Assembly: GCA_028583605.1 (NCBI GenBank)
Contig: CM053325.1
Coordinates: forward strand, 48,058,987 to 48,122,986
Length of the DNA stretch: 64,000 bases
Source of the DNA: Dastarcus helophoroides
Taxonomy: Eukaryota > Arthropoda > Insecta > Coleoptera > Bothrideridae
Direction: 5' to 3'
The notes beneath the pieces are model-generated. The model was not told where the DNA came from. It saw only the letters and a list, made by a program, of their open reading frames with translations, and did not search any database. Below, piece after piece: positions 1-12,078 of this stretch (position 1 is the first letter of the stretch; each line of letters opens with the position of its first letter). The position numbers were made by a program, and so were the translations under genes.

Positions 1-1054
1 GTCTCTTCCTCAATATACTTTCTATTCCTTTCTAAATATTTTTGACGAATAAAAAACCCCTTCTCTTTAACGCCTTTAATTTAAATTTGCAAATTAACGC
101 TTAACTTCCATAGTCGCCCCATATTGGCCATATTGGCTGTCACTTTTACAAAACATTTTTTAGAAAAAAAGGTTTTAAATAAACTTTTTTTGGTTAATTG
201 TTTGCCATATTTTGGTGACCTTAATTTTTTCGCCAGCTTTTGTTTCATTGCTACGGTTGCAAACTTTAAATGTTCAAGGGACACCCGTATTTTTTGTTTT
301 CTTTATTAGAACCAGCATGTTTTTCTACATTTAGTGACCTCAAATCTTATGGGGTTTAGATGTAAAATAGTTCCAAAAAATATAATAATTTTAGCGGTTT
401 CCATATTTAATAACTGAATGCCCTTTTTAAACACGCATAAGAAATTAAGTGAAATTTTTGCCAGTATGCCTATCTTCATTTCTGGTAACAATTTCATTTA
501 GATGCTTAGAAAGATATCTTTAAAAATAACTTTAAAAAATTAAAAATTAAAATCAATAGAATTATGAACTTATTGTTGTTTCTTAAAATTATCCGAATCT
601 AACCTCTATACATTTGATGTTATTGAATACAGATAGTTGTGGTGATTCCAAAAAAGGAAATAAAAATACGAATGTTATTTGAAAATTCAAATTAATTGAC
701 ATATAGCAACGAAATAAAAGTAACGAAAATATTAAAAGGTGGCAAATAATTAACCAAAAAAAAGGTTTTTTAAAACATTTTTTTCTAAAAACATTTAAAA
801 AAAGTAATAGTCAATGTTCTATATCTTCACCGGGCCCTGATAAACCAAACGATTTTTACGTATATTTATATCATTAATATAATCTTAAATATATATATAA
901 TATATAAAAAAAATTGCCCCAAATTACTTTATCAGTTAATTATTTCAAGGGATGGAATGTGATAAATCCAGAGATACCGTTAAAATATGGTAATAAATGG
1001 GTATACCCATAAATAAGCATAATTTGTTACAAATTTTATGTTTTAAGTTAGTTT
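1..1054. other. AT-rich stretch, no gene seen
   Basis: I find no coding signal with recognisable similarity, no terminal repeats and no RNA gene here. The short open frames are lysine/phenylalanine-rich, as expected from random AT-rich DNA. Confidence 0.6.
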
Positions 1055-1165
1055 TGAGTTTCTCTCTGAAGATGACAGCTTGGCTGTTGAAATGCGTTAG
1101 AGCAACCTTTGTTGTGTTTTTTAATCTTTCTTGGTTTCTGGGGACAAGTTCTGTATTTTAATTTT
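1055..1165 (+). repeat. Penelope-type terminal relic with hammerhead-like core (family 2, copy i)
   Basis: This is one of three copies in the window; the others are 19,738-19,835 (minus) and 23,967-24,065 (plus). The core starts CTGAAGA (1066-1072), then a stem-loop ACAGC-TTG-GCTGT, then GAAA (1089-1092). That order matches the hammerhead core CUGANGA, stem II, GAAA. A shared tail follows, TTTTTTAATCTTTC then GGGGACAAG. No clear cleavage triplet pairs correctly, so it is probably inactive. Penelope-like elements are known to carry hammerhead motifs in their terminal repeats; assigning this copy to them rests on copy iii abutting a Penelope gene fragment. Confidence 0.5.
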
Positions 1166-2775
1166 AGAATAATAACACAAAAGTTATAGTTATTTTGCTT
1201 TGCTGTTTAAAAAAAAAGTATACAAAAAACATTTTCGACAAACAAATTATACTCTGTCGATGATGTTCTAAAGAGAACCAAAAAAAAAAGATTTATTTAG
1301 ATATTGTGGAATTATCATATTTATTTGCCCTATTTATTGGTAAATATAGTTTTACCAGTTTTAAATATTAAGCAATTGCACCGAACGAAGCTTAAGAATG
1401 GCAGCTAAATAATTTTATTTTTATTTAACAATCAATTATAAAGATAAAATATATTTACAGTACACTTTCTAACTCGAGACAAAGACAATTTTTCGTGACA
1501 GCTTCTATAATTACTGTTGCACATAGGTACAAAACAAGCCTTGCCCATTTTGTAATTAAAATATAAATATTAAGCGGAAAAATTGCAAAAAAATTGCATA
1601 AAGTACAAACTTTTGCATAAGAAAGCACTGCTTAATCTACTGAAGGTAACCCTTCTCTTGTTTTTTATATGGTGCTCCTTTTTTAATCGTGCCCGCTTTT
1701 ATTGCCACTTCTTGCAACAGTGAAACATAGTGGGTTTCGGTTTTGAGTAGACTGATAGCATCTATTTGTGCTACTCGCAAGCTCTAAAGAAAACAGTGAT
1801 TATGTAGATGGGAGTAGAAAAAAAAATCCTCAATTAACCTATAAAACAATAAAAAGAAAACGAATTGTAATGCACATGCGATGTACTTGAAAATATTTTT
1901 TTTAACCTCGTTTGCGGATCGTTGTGACTGGAACACCCCGAATATTGTTGTGTTACAGGATGTATATTGAAAATATACCGTAAATGTGATTAACAAAAAA
2001 ACTGAACGTAATAATGCATCGAATTAAGAAATGAATCCATATCCAACATCTGTTTCAGATTATTCTCAAGATGAAAAAATCGAACGCTCTAAAGTTACAC
2101 CTCCATAATTTAAGACGATTAGCCCATACTATCTAGTAAATTCTAACAAACCGCTCCATACAATCCGTGTTTAGTTATGTATTACATAACTGTTTGTTAC
2201 AATAGGTTATGTTGTTGCGGTGCTTATTGTGGTGGTAATTCATTTTTACCAATTTTTGAGAAACTCTCTACTAAGTTTAAGAAGACATATCCTTTATTCC
2301 GTGTTTAATTCATAAATCGGTGTTGATACATTGCATTTTATACATTTCAACTTTCTCAAGTATTTCCAACGGATAATTAATAAATTCAAATAAAACCAAA
2401 AATTTTAATTTGCCAGAAAACTCCGTTAGACTGGCGCCAATTTTCCGTATAATTGAAATCGACTCGTTTCAAACTAGTAACAGTTTATAACTTATATATA
2501 ATAAGCAGAGCTTTTACAACACCAAACTGAAGCAAACATCAAAAGATAAGTGAAATATGAAACGTATAGCTTTCAACAAACCACACATTGCCTAGTTTAT
2601 AGCAAATTTAATAACAAATTAGTTCCCAGAAACTTTAGACTTAATAAATAAAATTAATATGAATATTTTCTCATTATTTGCAACTGCTATTTTTATTCCA
2701 TTATTTAAACCGTGCGTTTTAATAAAAACTCTCCACCTTATATAACTTTGGTGCATATCCAAAAACATCAATAAA
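1166..2775. other. AT-rich stretch, no gene seen
   Basis: No recognisable coding, RNA or transposon-end signal was found. Open frames are short and of low complexity. Confidence 0.55.
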
Positions 2776-4240
2776 TAGAGGGTGATTCAAACTTTGATGC
2801 ACATATTTTGTGAACATATTTATCCTAAAATCCCCCCTCCGAATTACAGTGATCATGTCCGGCAGCCTATGTGCAGAAGAATGGGAGGTTGTATCACGGA
2901 GAAAAGGAAGGGGGCATTTTTAATATTTGTTATAAAATAATTAACGCTGTTTATTAAGAGATCTTAAATGTCCCTGAGCTTAATTAAATTTAGGTGACCC
3001 TCCATAACATAACGTAAATTGAATTTTTCCAGCCGAATGTCTTTCAGTTTACAGGTTGTGTTATTTCTTGTCACTTAGCCTATTATTTGCCCCTTTTATA
3101 ATTTGATTGCATTAAATTGGCAACGACAGGGTGATAATCTCAAAACAATCATGTTATGTTCTTGGCTACCTCATCAGTCATTTTGCTTGCAATAATATTA
3201 GCCTCATGAACAAGACCTAGGAGTTCGGCTCTAACTATGTTTGCTTCATAACGAATTTCTTTGGATAATCTCTAATTTTCTTGGAAACGCAGCACAAGAG
3301 ACCATCTTCAACAAAATTTTCCTCTGATCCTCTGTGTACAATTATAAGGGAACTTCCCTTGAACATAGATTCTTCAAGCCACTTGTCTTGTAACTGAACA
3401 GTACGAAAAACAAAACTTATTTGGTTATAATTGTCATTTTAAAAGCCAACGTTACTAATGACGTAACTGATCAAAGTTATTTTAGTGTGTGTGTGATGTG
3501 GGATGTTCAAATGCAAACAATATAAATAATTTATTCAAATATGGAGTTTTATTTAAGGGAGTGGTCTAACTATACCTGTTGGGTAAACAGAGTATAATTA
3601 ATTTTTACATTTGACAATGGTTTACTTACACTATTCAAGAGCGCAAAAAATTTAAAAAGGGTTCGACTAAACTTTTTAATTCTGCCCTCCATGGAAAAAA
3701 CGCAAGAAATAAAAGTATATGACAGCATTGAATAAAATTGATGCAAACATTTATGGAAATAGAATTTTGTGGCTCTGTGGCTAATGAAGTGCAGAAACCA
3801 GAGTAATCTACAACAAACCTACAGAAATAGCTCTTTTAGGGGTAGTTATTTTCGAGAACCAGCAAGGTGAAAATAACTATAAAACTAAAAAATCTATCCG
3901 AAGATTTATTTGTGTTTTAAAATGATAAGGCACATTTAAGTGGTCTGTACGTGAGTATCTGGTGGGACATGGGCAGAAGAGTTACTAAGATAGAGTGGCC
4001 ACCTAGGTCACCTAATTTGATTTGCTTTGGATTCTTTCTGTTATTCTGTTAAATAAAAACAAAGATCTATGCAACACAACCTAAGTCCATAAATAATTTA
4101 TGAGATAGAGTTCTTGATTAATGTCGAAAATTTACTACAGATGTGTTACCAAAAAAAATGTTGGAGATGCCTTGGAAGTTAGGTCACATTATTGTATGTA
4201 CGTTCATGGAAGTCAGTTTAAACACCTACTACTGTTTTTT
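2776..4240 (+). mobile_element. Decayed mariner-group DNA transposon (approximate extent)
   Basis: The left side begins GGGTGATTCAAAC, like the terminal repeats of mariner-group insect elements, and the right part encodes a recognisable transposase C-terminus (3790-4235). Between them I see only eroded sequence with no long frame. No matching inverted right end was found, so the right boundary is set by the last transposase-like residues. At 4416-4500 a separate start of a related terminal sequence (GGCTGTCCCATTAAAAAA) is visible. The element appears old: several frameshifts and stops, no target duplication. Confidence 0.45.
3790..4235 (+). pseudogene. Transposase relic, mariner/DDE_3 type (C-terminal part)
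   Basis: Translated fragments across several frames match the end of mariner-group (DDE_3) transposases. An AHLSGL-like piece follows the expected catalytic region (about 3935). The signature WPPRSPNL lies near 3996-4019. Then come a KIYATQP-like segment (about 4060) and a terminal HGSQFKHLL-like motif (about 4205-4230) that closes many of these proteins. Such enzymes cut and paste DNA between TA dinucleotides using a DD[E/D] triad. The reading frame changes several times and contains stops, so no protein is made. The region upstream that should hold the first catalytic aspartates is not recognisable. Confidence 0.6.
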
Positions 4241-6545
4241 TTGTAATTAAGTGATAATAAAATTACTCAAGCTGATGCTATATTTCATTCATTCGATAAT
4301 CCTTGCTTAATATAATTTTAAATGGATGTACTTTAGAAATATCCTCCCTAGACCTCAAATATTACACATTCATAAAATCTTCTTGTAAGGAAGAATCCAA
4401 AACTCTGAGAAAATGTAGGCTGTCCCATTAAAAAAAATAAGAAGGGCTGATCTGGAGGTGCAGAGATGACGATACACTCAATGGAAATATACCCTTCTAT
4501 AAATATTCATAAGGATAACTTTGCATTTTTCCTACAAAAATTATTTGAGGTGGAGAGTTTTCTTTGAAACGTATTGTATATACCGCCCAGAAGAAAATGA
4601 TATTTAGTGAAGCTTAGTTCATTTAAAATTTATAACTTTCTAGTATCTGGTTGGAATACTGATCTACATTAGACAACTCATGAACAATTAAACTCCGAAT
4701 ATGATGCAATGAATTTAATTACCTTTGTCAGTGAAATTTATACCATTATTTTACATCAAATGGCTTACATATAGCCTACATGCGACATTATATTAGGAGC
4801 TTATTAACACGAATCAGGTTGTTTATCGTATGTTCAACATTCGTTGTTCAAACACGTTCAAGTAGAATTACAAATATTTAATCCATTCTTAGCCAGACAA
4901 TTGAATTAATCTTCCCCAATAAGTAAACATCGGCGGTAGACAAAAGCTGTATACACGTAAATGCTATGAAACTGATAGATATTCTTTCAACGATAATAAT
5001 TTGCTTGTTTTGCAATCACCATCCTACATTTCATTTAACTTTATCAAATATTTTCACAATTTATTAGAGTTAAATTAATCTGTACAAGTATAATATATAT
5101 TATTGGATTGTGCCTTCTTATCGATCTTTCAATATTATGAATCTATATTAATAAAACTGAAGTGTCCTTTTGTGATTTTAAAACCACTGTCTCTTTCTTT
5201 ATAGCTCGGCTTTTCCGGGAGTGGACAATTTCTAGACTGCAATATGTAGGGGAAAGCTGGGAGAATGGCGAACACCTAAGGGAGATTTCAAATATCACGA
5301 AAGAATTTTGCAGTAGGCTTTTTTATTGGTTATTTAGAATGCTCAACCATTTTAATAACTACCTTTAATACAAACTTTATTAAATATTTTTACAAATATC
5401 TCATTTAAGAGTAAAAACAAAACACTTCCTATTCGATTTTATTCGAGGTTAGTGGGGTAATGGTGAACTAGCCTAATTATCAGTTATCAGCTTTCAATTA
5501 CGACAGAAATCGTATAGTAGATACACTACCGATCCTCGTATGTCCAGTTTTTACATAGATAACACGACCTAATCTCTAAGTTAAGGGCTTTTACATTTTT
5601 CATTATAAAAACTACGGCAATCCTCATTACTACATTTTTGGAATCTCTTCTTATTATTTACATTGTAACAAAAATTCTGAATAGTTTCGAAATTTTTTAC
5701 CCTGTCATCTTTCATTGTGTAATGGCGAGTGTTGGAGATTGTCCCAATCCAGGTCGTCTGCAATTACCCTTTACAGTGAAAAATTAAAAAGAAATATATA
5801 ATTTGGCCACAGCTTTCATTATGCCACTATTGTCATTCGTAATACAAACTTTGAATACTAAATATTGATATCTGCACATTTCATGTTAGAACTACTAATA
5901 GAAACTACGCTATATTTAGTTTAATCTATAAAAAAATTACATCGTAAACAACATCGTTAAATAATTGATAACTTAAATAATGTCTACAGTGCTTCACTCT
6001 ATTTATGGTATAGTATAAGAGATGAAATCGTTTGTAACATGGAGTTTAGCAAAAAGATGTCCTATGTTTCTAACATTGTACAATCACTGTGTTTAAAGTT
6101 ACCCAGGATTCGTGTTTATCCCACTTTCCCCTATGATTTACTTGCATATAAAATGTGATGAACAAATCGTAAATCTGTAATTTTATGCAAAGTAATTTAT
6201 TTTAGATGATATTTCTGAGTATGCTACATTTTTGTATACTTCGTAATGTGTTGTAAACTGTACTGATTTTTAGCATTCCCTGATTTTTAAAGGCTAACAT
6301 ACAATTATGACGACAGATACTAAACAGTTCTTCAAATAATAAAAGATATTTTTTATTAAACATTAAGCATTTTTTTTTATTTTGATTTTAATATGTTTCC
6401 CCTCTAAAAATTTATTAACGCGCCTAAAGAAGGTTCCATTTCAAAAACTAAATCATGATCGCAAAAATTGTAAATATTTTTTTAAAATAAAGATTAAAAA
6501 ATACAATTCACAAAATGTTCAAAATAAGACTAATTAAATTACTTA
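4241..6545. other. No gene seen; one transposon-end scrap
   Basis: Apart from a mariner-group-like terminal scrap near 4416-4500, nothing is supported. Open frames such as 5162-5368 are short and have no recognisable similarity. Confidence 0.5.
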
Positions 6546-6770
6546 CAGGTGACTTAAACTGTGTCCCAAAAAACCTGGAAGAGCAAGATATCCAGATTAT
6601 TTGTGAAGATTATCTTCTTCAGAGCCCCAGCCTTCATTGAATAACTTCTTCTTCACCTTTTCTATTTATTCATTTTCTTTAGCCTTACCTTTGCTTTTTC
6701 CTTTACCTTTTTTGGTATCTTTACCTTTGTTTTTTTTTGCTATCGTCTTCCTCTTCTCATTTGATGTTCT
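6546..6770 (-). other. Exon-like Lys/Gly-rich segment with possible splice donor
   Basis: On the minus strand one frame reads a Lys/Gly-rich stretch (KKGKGKSKGKAKENE near 6665-6720), then an acidic segment (GWGSEEDN near 6605-6630). The frame has two stops. At its downstream edge the sequence reads CACCTGTAAGTAATT, a good 5' splice-site match (about 6540-6552). It lies immediately beside the left edge of the gypsy relic. It could be an exon of an unknown host gene, the lysine-rich tail of another retroelement, or chance low complexity. I do not recognise the protein. Confidence 0.2.
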
Positions 6771-7474
6771 TCCAAAACATTCTTCACTGGAATATTGGTG
6801 AGAATGGCAGACTTTTTGGTGCGCTTACAATTAGAATGACTAAAGATTCTAAAAATTACACCACCTTCACAACTCCGAGTGGCGCCACGTACCAGTTCCG
6901 AGTTGTGCCATTTCGCCTCAAGAATGTACCCGGGCCATTTTAACGGCTTATGACTTAAAAAGTGCTGCCCGGACTCCTTAATGAGTTTGTTTTGGTCTAT
7001 CTGGATGATTGCATTGTTTACGCAGCCAACTTTGGGGAGCATCTCAAACACCTCCAGATAGTCCGCAAACGACTCACGGGTTAACCTGCGCACCAGAGAA
7101 ATGTAAACTCTGAACTACCGACATCGAATAGAAGTCACCACGAGCCGTCCACTCCATCACCACTTGGAGTATGTGCAGAACATGGCAACACAACGCCCTC
7201 GAACTCAGCTAAGAAGATTCTTAGGCCTATGCGGTTGGCTTCAGGAGTAATTGCTAAACTTCACCCACACTGCAGCCCAGCTGACCGCCACCTTGACCTC
7301 GCAGAGATCCTTCAAGTGGACAAAGGAGTCCACCAATGCCTTCATAAAGTCAAGGAAGCAATGCGATAGCCAAAAAAATTTCATCACCCTAACCCAGACC
7401 TACCCTACGTCTTGCTGACAGATGCCAGTGGCGTTGGTATGTCTGCGGTCTTATACCAACGAACATCAGAGGCC
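6771..7474 (+). pseudogene. pol: Ty3/gypsy reverse transcriptase relic (left half of split element)
   Basis: This is the palm of a Ty3/gypsy reverse transcriptase. A TTPSGATYQFRVVPFRLKN-like segment lies at about 6862-6930, and the catalytic YLDD box is intact at 6998-7009. The thumb/connection region follows (LRRFLGLCGW-like, about 7205-7235). The start of RNase H (TDASGVGMSAVLYQ-like) lies at about 7419-7458. The enzyme would copy element RNA into DNA. Several frame changes and stops (for example after 6943) disable it. The frame stops at 7474 and continues exactly at 13,732, past a 6.25-kb insertion. No LTR is recognisable upstream; gag and protease are missing. Confidence 0.8.
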
Positions 7475-7599
7475 TGTAACACAAACCTTACAAGTCCTAT
7501 AATTGTAAGAAATTATTCTACGCTTGTAGTTATTCCTTAACACAACGCAACTTGTAACTATCAACGCGGCACCAGTAATTACGGAAAAAATATCACATA

Positions 7600-10500
7600 C
7601 AAGGTGATTCTAAAAGTAATACCATAAATTCAGGATCATATTTTAGAGACCAGAATAAGACAAAAAGTTTTTATAAACATATGTCGTTTCCGAGTTACAG
7701 GGTGTAGAATGTTACTTCCTGATATTTGGCACAACTCAATATCTTTTCGTGTCTTTTCCAAAAATTTAGGAACCAATTAACAGAACTTCACCAGGATACA
7801 CCACGGGTATATCCAGAGGGATGGTGTGTAAAATGTGCCCTATTTATTTTGTGTGCACTTTTGTCGCAGTTTAGTAACAAAAATATAAACTACAAACGTT
7901 TTTACACAAAAAAGGTACTGTGATGAGCGACCCAGCCCGTTTGTGACCATAACCAGTGATTGTATATAGTTTTTCAAATTGTTTAATTTTGCTCATCTTT
8001 AAAAATTTTCGAAGAATAATTTACTTCGATTTTCGGACCCAATTTGTCTACGTTGTGTTTAAAATTATTTTATTCCAATAAATTGTAACCCCAGCTCGTA
8101 GAGTCGACAGGGAAGTGTTATCAAATTCAAACAACAATTGACCTCAACTTTTATTACAATTGGTCAAAAAATAAATCAACAAAATTTCAATTTTGTGATT
8201 TTCAAGTGTTCTTAAACATTATACAACAAAATAAAAGTGAACCTGTTTGTTTCAACTTGTTTAAATTTGCTGGACACAGGTCTGAGAGAAATATTTCTTT
8301 AGAAAATTAAGAGAATTCATTAAGCACAAGTAATCTGACATTCTTTGTCTAACTCTTTCGCTCGTATATGGTGCGTCGGTTATTAATTTCCCAAAGTTTA
8401 TTTTAACCCTAATAATCGCAATGCTTTCCCCAGCTGGGCCATTTAGTTTGTACTCGAAGGTTTTCAAACCAAATGCAGCTAACTTTGTACCTGATTATCG
8501 GTGGGAGTTCGCTGGTTAGTTTGTACACAGAGGTTCTCAAACTATTTTCAGGTGTCTGTTTTATTCGCTTCTTAATTCAAGCATACTTCACATAGCATAC
8601 AGTTTCCTGTTAAAGCTTTGAGCTAACAATATCCAAAGGATAATGCTACGAGAAAATGGAGCCCAAGCTTGGAAATGAAGTTGTGATTTATCGTAATAAA
8701 TCAAATTTATAAATGTTAATTCAATCTTACAGATCTCGTTCTCTCACTCTTTCTTTCTTTCCTTTATTAACTTGTTCCTTTGTTTGTTTTTTTTTCTTTT
8801 TTTTTTCTGTTTTTCTCATACCAAACTCAATCACTCGAACTTAAACGAGTGTCATAAAATAGACTAGAAATATTGTTTAGATTTCGTAGAAACTTTCTGA
8901 GCAGAATTTTCCCTTCTAACACTACATCTACTTCTACGGCTACTGTTCTAAAGAAAGGGCGCTTTTGGCTTAGAAAGTGGCTAAGCTTGACTTAGCACAA
9001 AACATTGAGATTAAAGTTAGAAACTGGCAAGAAGTTCTCATTTCTTTCATCAAAACATTTCCCTAACGAGAGCTGATGCTGATACTGCTCGTTCACCTAC
9101 GTTAGTACTCCCCATTTGTCAACAGATCTATAAGGCTCTCTTTTGGCCAGGTTGTCTTGTCCTATATTTTTGGGATTCAAGCAACCTACGAAGGAGAATC
9201 TGCGAATGAGGTAGCACTAGGTAAATACACCAAAACAAGCACTAGGTAAGAGCTCATTGTGGCTTATGCTTCTAGGACGTTAAGATGTACAATGCCCACG
9301 TTTCTAGAACTTGCAGAACATCATCAGTAAAACCCAAATATATGTGTCTGCTGCCAGTTACCGGACCTTTGTGGTGATGGGTATAAATTATTTTGGAACC
9401 CCTGGAAACTCGGCTTCCAACAGCAGAACACTAACATCGATCTTAAGGAAATGAAAATGTTTGTATGAAGCGAATGCGCTTTATTTCCTTTTCGTTTTCT
9501 TGTCTTTGTATTTTTTATTTTGTTTTATTTTTGGTTTAATTTTTTGAAACTGAGATTGGTAGTTGCACCAATCAGCGGTAGGCTTCTTGGCCCTATAATA
9601 ATTTTCTATCAACGACTTTCCCATTCATTCGGTTTGTAGTGGAATTTTTAAATTCCTTTCTCTTTTTTTTTGTGTACGCCCCCCAACCCCTTATTGACCA
9701 AAATTAGGAACAAGTATTTCTCAAATTTTAGGAAGAGTTAATTAAATCATATAAGAGCGAAAAACCATCAAATAAAATCATCGGACAATTTAAAATTTAC
9801 TTGCCTACTTATCCCGTAGCAAACATCACATAAATGGCACAAGAACTTCACGTTGAACAGAAATTGTCTTTTTTTTGTGTTCATTCACGTTAGTTAGCAT
9901 AAACAGAAGCAGTTTTTTTAAACTCCCGTATTTCGTACTCATTTGCATAACTAGTTTCATCGAAGTTCCGTGTTTTACTATAATTTTTAAACTAATTTCA
10001 TCGAAGTTTAGTTCTTGACTATCATTTTTTAAACTAATTTCATCGAAGTTTATTTCTTGACTATTTTAAAATTGGTCGTTCGTGTTTTATCTTTTTATTC
10101 CCCTACCCTTAACTTCTGGGGACCGAAAGACATCCTCTGCATCTCGCTAGAGGGCATGAGAATGCAGAATTTCTCCTAATTTAATTATTTCTAATCTAAA
10201 TTAGCCCTTAAAAGGATTCTTAAAGTGCATATCAAACTGCAAACCCCTTTTGAATAATATCGTCCCTTTATCTTTCAAGTTTTACTTCGATAATTGAAAT
10301 TTAAATAACTTACAATTGTACGTGTTTATAAGGGCGTTTTTTGAACGTAAAATTCCTCCAGTCTACCACCACATGGTCTTGCCGAGATATTTGCTACGGT
10401 CCCCGTTATCGGCACTTTACCCTTATTTATTGCTCTACTTTTCAGCGGTCCTCCAAAACTAACATGTTAATTTACTCAGTTTAGGTATCTGTGCATACAA

Positions 10501-10804
10501 AATAAATAAGGCATGTTTTAAACACCACTCCTCTGGATATACCCGTCACTGCTCAAATTCTGATAATTAATTTCTAAATTTTTGGAAAGGACGTAAAAAG
10601 AAATGGAGTTGCGCCAAATTTTATTCAATTATCTTTACACGTTTCGCAACTATTAATTAAAAACTATAATCAGGAAGTAACTTTCTACACCCGGAAACTC
10701 GGAAACGAAGCGTTTTGCGACATATGTTTATATAAACTTTTAGTCTTATTTTGGGCTTTAAAATACGATCTTGGATTTATGGTAATACTTTTAAAATCAC
10801 CTTG
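7600..10804. mobile_element. TA-flanked transposon with ~300-bp inverted ends, nested inside the 6.25-kb element
   Basis: The left end CAAGGTGATTCTAAAAGTAA (7600) is mirrored by an inverted right end finishing in AATCACCTTG (10,804). TA lies on both sides (7598-7599 and 10,805-10,806). Inverted similarity extends about 300 bp (left to about 7880, right from about 10,490) and includes shared blocks such as TATATCCAGAGG and CCAAAAATTTAG. TA duplication and end sequence fit the Tc1/mariner superfamily. The interior (about 7900-10,480) shows no transposase I can recognise. It does contain a short minisatellite (9950-10,075). Confidence 0.7.
9950..10075 (+). repeat. Minisatellite, three units of ~41-42 bp
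   Basis: Units start at 9950, 9991 and 10,033. Each begins ACTA(A/G)TTTCATCGAAGTT and ends in a T-rich run. The last two are nearly identical and the first is diverged. It lies inside the TA-flanked element and is probably a replication-slippage product. Confidence 0.7.
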
Positions 10805-11099
10805 TATAAGGGGAGTCTGCAGAATAAAGCTAGCACTCCTACTTTTATGTTACAGAATACATTTAGAAGCGTAGACTTATCTATTTCCGATTTATTTTTC
10901 TCCAAAACAGTTCCAACGCTTTGAAAGGACAATTTAGGCAGGTGCCATTCCATTTGAGATTACTAATTTTTGGAGACATCTCGATTCTTTAGATAGGGCC
11001 GTCGTCGTGTATCGTATTTATTGTTAAATATAGTTTATAAATTATTATGGCTAGATATGTATGGATCAGTTTGAATACCGTTTAATATTCAAGCTGAAT

Positions 11100-11440
11100 A
11101 TGAATATGAAGATGATTATAACGAATAAATAATTTCAAAGCGAAAAACAAACTTCCTGAAATTGTCAACTGCTCTCCTTGTGATAAACAAAATCGCTGTC
11201 TTGACAGTCTAGGCACAAAATAGATAATATTTTACTTATTTTGTGGCCTAATGATATTAATGAGCATTTGCTTTTATAAAAATAAAGAACTCAGGGCTTT
11301 CCGATGCTTTTGCCGGCGTTCACAACGTGCTTCTGCTGCATTGTTTTCTTATAGATCAGCTCATACATTTGTATTATATTACCTGTACCTACAAGTCCTA
11401 TGTAATTTGGTAACAACGCAATTCGCTACAGTTGTAGAAA
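11100..11440 (+). repeat. Direct repeat unit 1 within the 6.25-kb element
   Basis: Blocks such as TCCTTGTGATAAA, AAAACAAAGAACT-like and GCATTGTTTTCTT-like segments recur in the same order and orientation at about 13,290-13,640, near the right terminus. The copy here is therefore an internal duplicate of the right end, consistent with two related elements nested or recombined. Boundaries are approximate. Confidence 0.5.
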
Positions 11441-12031
11441 CTCCGAGATTCTTTACATATGAAGCCTACACATGCAACAAGTTATATCATCGGGAAAGCG
11501 GGCTTTGCTGATTTATTTTTCTTCTTTGGAAAAAATAAATGTTTTTTCACAAAATCAATTTTATTATTTCCAGAAAAACGATTTAGGTATCAATTTCGCG
11601 ATCAAATTTAATCGAGATGTGAGTGATATTTTTAATATCCTTAATTATTAGTAAGGTTTGTACTTTTATAATAATACAATAAATGATTTCAGTTATGTTT
11701 TTAAAATTTTTTTTATTCATTTCAATGACATTCAGGATCGAAGGATCGCAGTATCGGATTTAGATTTTGCTTAGGAGTAATAATGCTATTTATATCAAGC
11801 AAAATTTATTGGTCGCAAACGAGACTGATGTTTACGCTAATGGTTTACGGTATTGGTTTCGGGCTGGAAAATCAGACATATGTGATTACGCCGCAAATTG
11901 GACATGCCCATACATAATAATATGCATGCACAGGATTAACTTTTTTTAACAGTGTAAGAAAAGATATTTTTTTATATATTTCAATTTTTCATTTTAAAAT
12001 ATTTCTTCCTCATTGTGCCCTTTCGATTTGT

Positions 12032-12078
12032 GCACTGCTGACGAGCTCAAATGAGAGCGAAACATCGATGTCCAGTGC
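12032..12078 (+). ncRNA. Type I hammerhead self-cleaving ribozyme (candidate, near-perfect consensus)
   Basis: All conserved parts are present in order. Stem I 5' strand is GCACTG (12,032-12,037); the core CTGACGA (12,038-12,044) fits CUGANGA. Stem II is GCTC/GAGC (12,045-12,048 and 12,055-12,058) with a six-base loop. GAAA is at 12,059-12,062. Stem III is very short: CA/TG closing TCGA (12,063-12,070). The GTC cleavage triplet is at 12,070-12,072. Stem I 3' strand CAGTGC (12,073-12,078) pairs perfectly with the 5' strand, and an outer TTG/CAA pairing may extend it. Tiny stem III type I hammerheads are typical of Penelope-like elements and small retrozyme-like repeats. No Penelope gene is visible within a few kilobases, so the carrier is unknown. 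Confidence 0.8.

Noticed and set aside
3160..3340. Possible minus-strand coding piece inside the mariner-group relic
   Set aside because: Fragments in several frames looked protein-like but matched nothing I know and are interrupted by stops.
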